NCBI GenBank assembly: GCA_001972305.1
Contig: BDDD01000084.1
Coordinates: 124,001-188,000 of the forward strand
DNA from: Cephalotus follicularis
Lineage: Eukaryota > Streptophyta > Magnoliopsida > Oxalidales > Cephalotaceae
DNA length: 64,000 nucleotides
Direction: 5' to 3'
Shown: piece by piece, positions 63,141-64,000 of the stretch
How positions within the stretch are numbered: the first letter of the stretch is position 1
How the letters are laid out: the number at the start of each line of letters is the position of its first letter
Position numbers and translations under genes: made by a program
Notes under the pieces: model-generated
What the model was told of the DNA's origin: nothing
The model's input: the letters and a program-made list of their open reading frames with translations, nothing else
Databases searched by the model: none

Positions 63141-63250
63141 AGCTGCGTTTGGTAACGCATTTTGCGTTACCAAATGCAGTTATCCTAACTCCCTTTTTCA
63201 AAACGCCGTAATTTAGGCTTTTGGGAAAAAAATGAAAACGGCGTTTTATT
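63141..63250 (+). repeat. Near-perfect hairpin and a second inverted repeat; possible end of a DNA transposon
   Basis: Arms of 17 bases at 63143-63159 and 63163-63179 match at 16 positions around a 3-base loop (CTGCGTTTGGTAACGCA and its inverse). A second pair, AAAACGCCGT (63200-63209) and ACGGCGTTTT (63238-63247), follows. 'GCGTTTGGTAACG' resembles ends of plant PIF/Harbinger or hAT elements, and TAA precedes it. The other end would be outside the window. Confidence 0.45.
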
Positions 63251-64000
63251 AAACGTGGTTCTCATTTTCTTTAGGTTGAGAACGCAACTAAAGTGTTGCG
63301 TTCTACGCGTTCTCTCATCCTCTCTGTTCGTCCCTCTCTCCTTCATGCCTCTGCTCAGTCTCCCACAACTCTCACTAGTCAGTAGCCACTCACACTCACA
63401 AAGCCACCATCGATAGCACAATCGATCCACCACAAATCCCACAATTGACGCATGAGTCACCGTCCTCTCCTCTCTCTCGACGCACGACATTGAACGCCAG
63501 AAACCCAGATCGAAGCCACACTTTCTCCCACAACCACAAAGGCCAAAACCACCTCGCCTTCTCCTTCAGATTGAAGCCAGTACCAGATCAAAGCCAACAC
63601 TGCCTTCTCCTTAAGAATCGAAGCCATCATCGCCAGTCACAGTATGTCGTCTCTATCTCTCTCTTTAAACTCGATCTCTTTCTTTCGGCCATATATTGCA
63701 CATCAAATTCAGTTACTAAAAATGCCAATCCATATATTCAACTATGTTGACAGAGTCATATACTGATTACATAGATTAAACCTATTTAACCAATTTTTTA
63801 TTTATCAAATTTACATTTTTATTTCGTTTCTTTTTTGACGAAACAAAGTCACAGAGAGACGCGAATTGAATCCTGATTTCACCTCTTTTGATATTGATGT
63901 TTGTTCTCTATTTAATTTGGTTTTCTTGTTTCATTACCATTTATTGTTTGCTATTTTATATCACCTGAATTTCCATTCAGTATATGCATAGGTTACCTTA
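63251..64000 (+). other. Pyrimidine-rich, leader-like sequence at the right edge
   Basis: CT-rich and CA-rich sequence (63300-63640) leads to a plausible splice donor (CACAGTATGT near 63640) and then to T-rich, intron-like sequence to the window end. This would fit the untranslated first exon of a gene or of a transposon starting near 63141. No protein similarity was recognised. Confidence 0.3.

Noticed and set aside
63445-63750. 101-codon open frame at the right edge
   Set aside because: It lies in CT/CA-rich leader-like sequence, runs over a likely splice donor and has no recognisable domain.

Overview
This window looks like gene-poor, heterochromatic DNA of a flowering plant, probably a eudicot. 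It is AT-rich. It is filled with Ty1/copia and Ty3/gypsy LTR elements whose primer sites match initiator methionine tRNA, it holds one plant-type CACTA DNA transposon, and it carries the remains of a plant mobile domain (PMD) gene. I found no intact host gene, rRNA, tRNA or CRISPR array. I cannot name the species.

The layout is a stack of insertions, which I resolved from element ends and target-site duplications (TSDs).

Left half (1-28845): a copia element on the + strand, Copia-1 (1-19280, 5' end outside the window), is cut in its leader by a solo gypsy LTR (25-2414). It is cut again at its gag start by a Tekay/Del-type chromovirus, Gypsy-1 (2592-13861, - strand). Gypsy-1 in turn carries a Tat-like solo LTR in gag (8884-10631). 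Copia-1 abuts the leader of an older copia, Copia-2 (19281 to about 28845, + strand), and most likely sits inside it. Copia-2 is also cut by a 3.0-kb solo gypsy LTR (21081-24117) and a 1.5-kb solo copia LTR (25995-27510). Its own 3' LTR is truncated.

Middle (28885-56531): a PMD gene on the - strand is split by a 25.5-kb insertion into 54948-56531 (PMD core) and 28885-29437 (downstream exon and intron). The insertion is Copia-3 (29438-54947, - strand). It contains a second Tekay-type element, Gypsy-2 (32419-48380, - strand), which holds two more solo LTRs: one inside its own LTR (33435-36643) and one in its protease-RT region (40673-44155).

Right end (56532-64000): a copia LTR (56532-58586) is followed by a complete-ended, TSD-flanked CACTA transposon (58686-62781). 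The transposon carries a decayed, spliced Ptta/En/Spm (Transposase_24) gene and no visible TnpD catalytic gene. Beyond it is unassigned sequence with a near-perfect hairpin at 63143-63179 that may be the end of another DNA transposon.

All the retroelements are fossils with several to many breaks. Nothing here clearly amounts to a new biological system. The most unusual signals are in the LTRs. Otherwise dissimilar gypsy LTRs carry clusters of short variable palindromes with a GTCGAC core, plus one shared sequence box. The copia LTRs share a different box.
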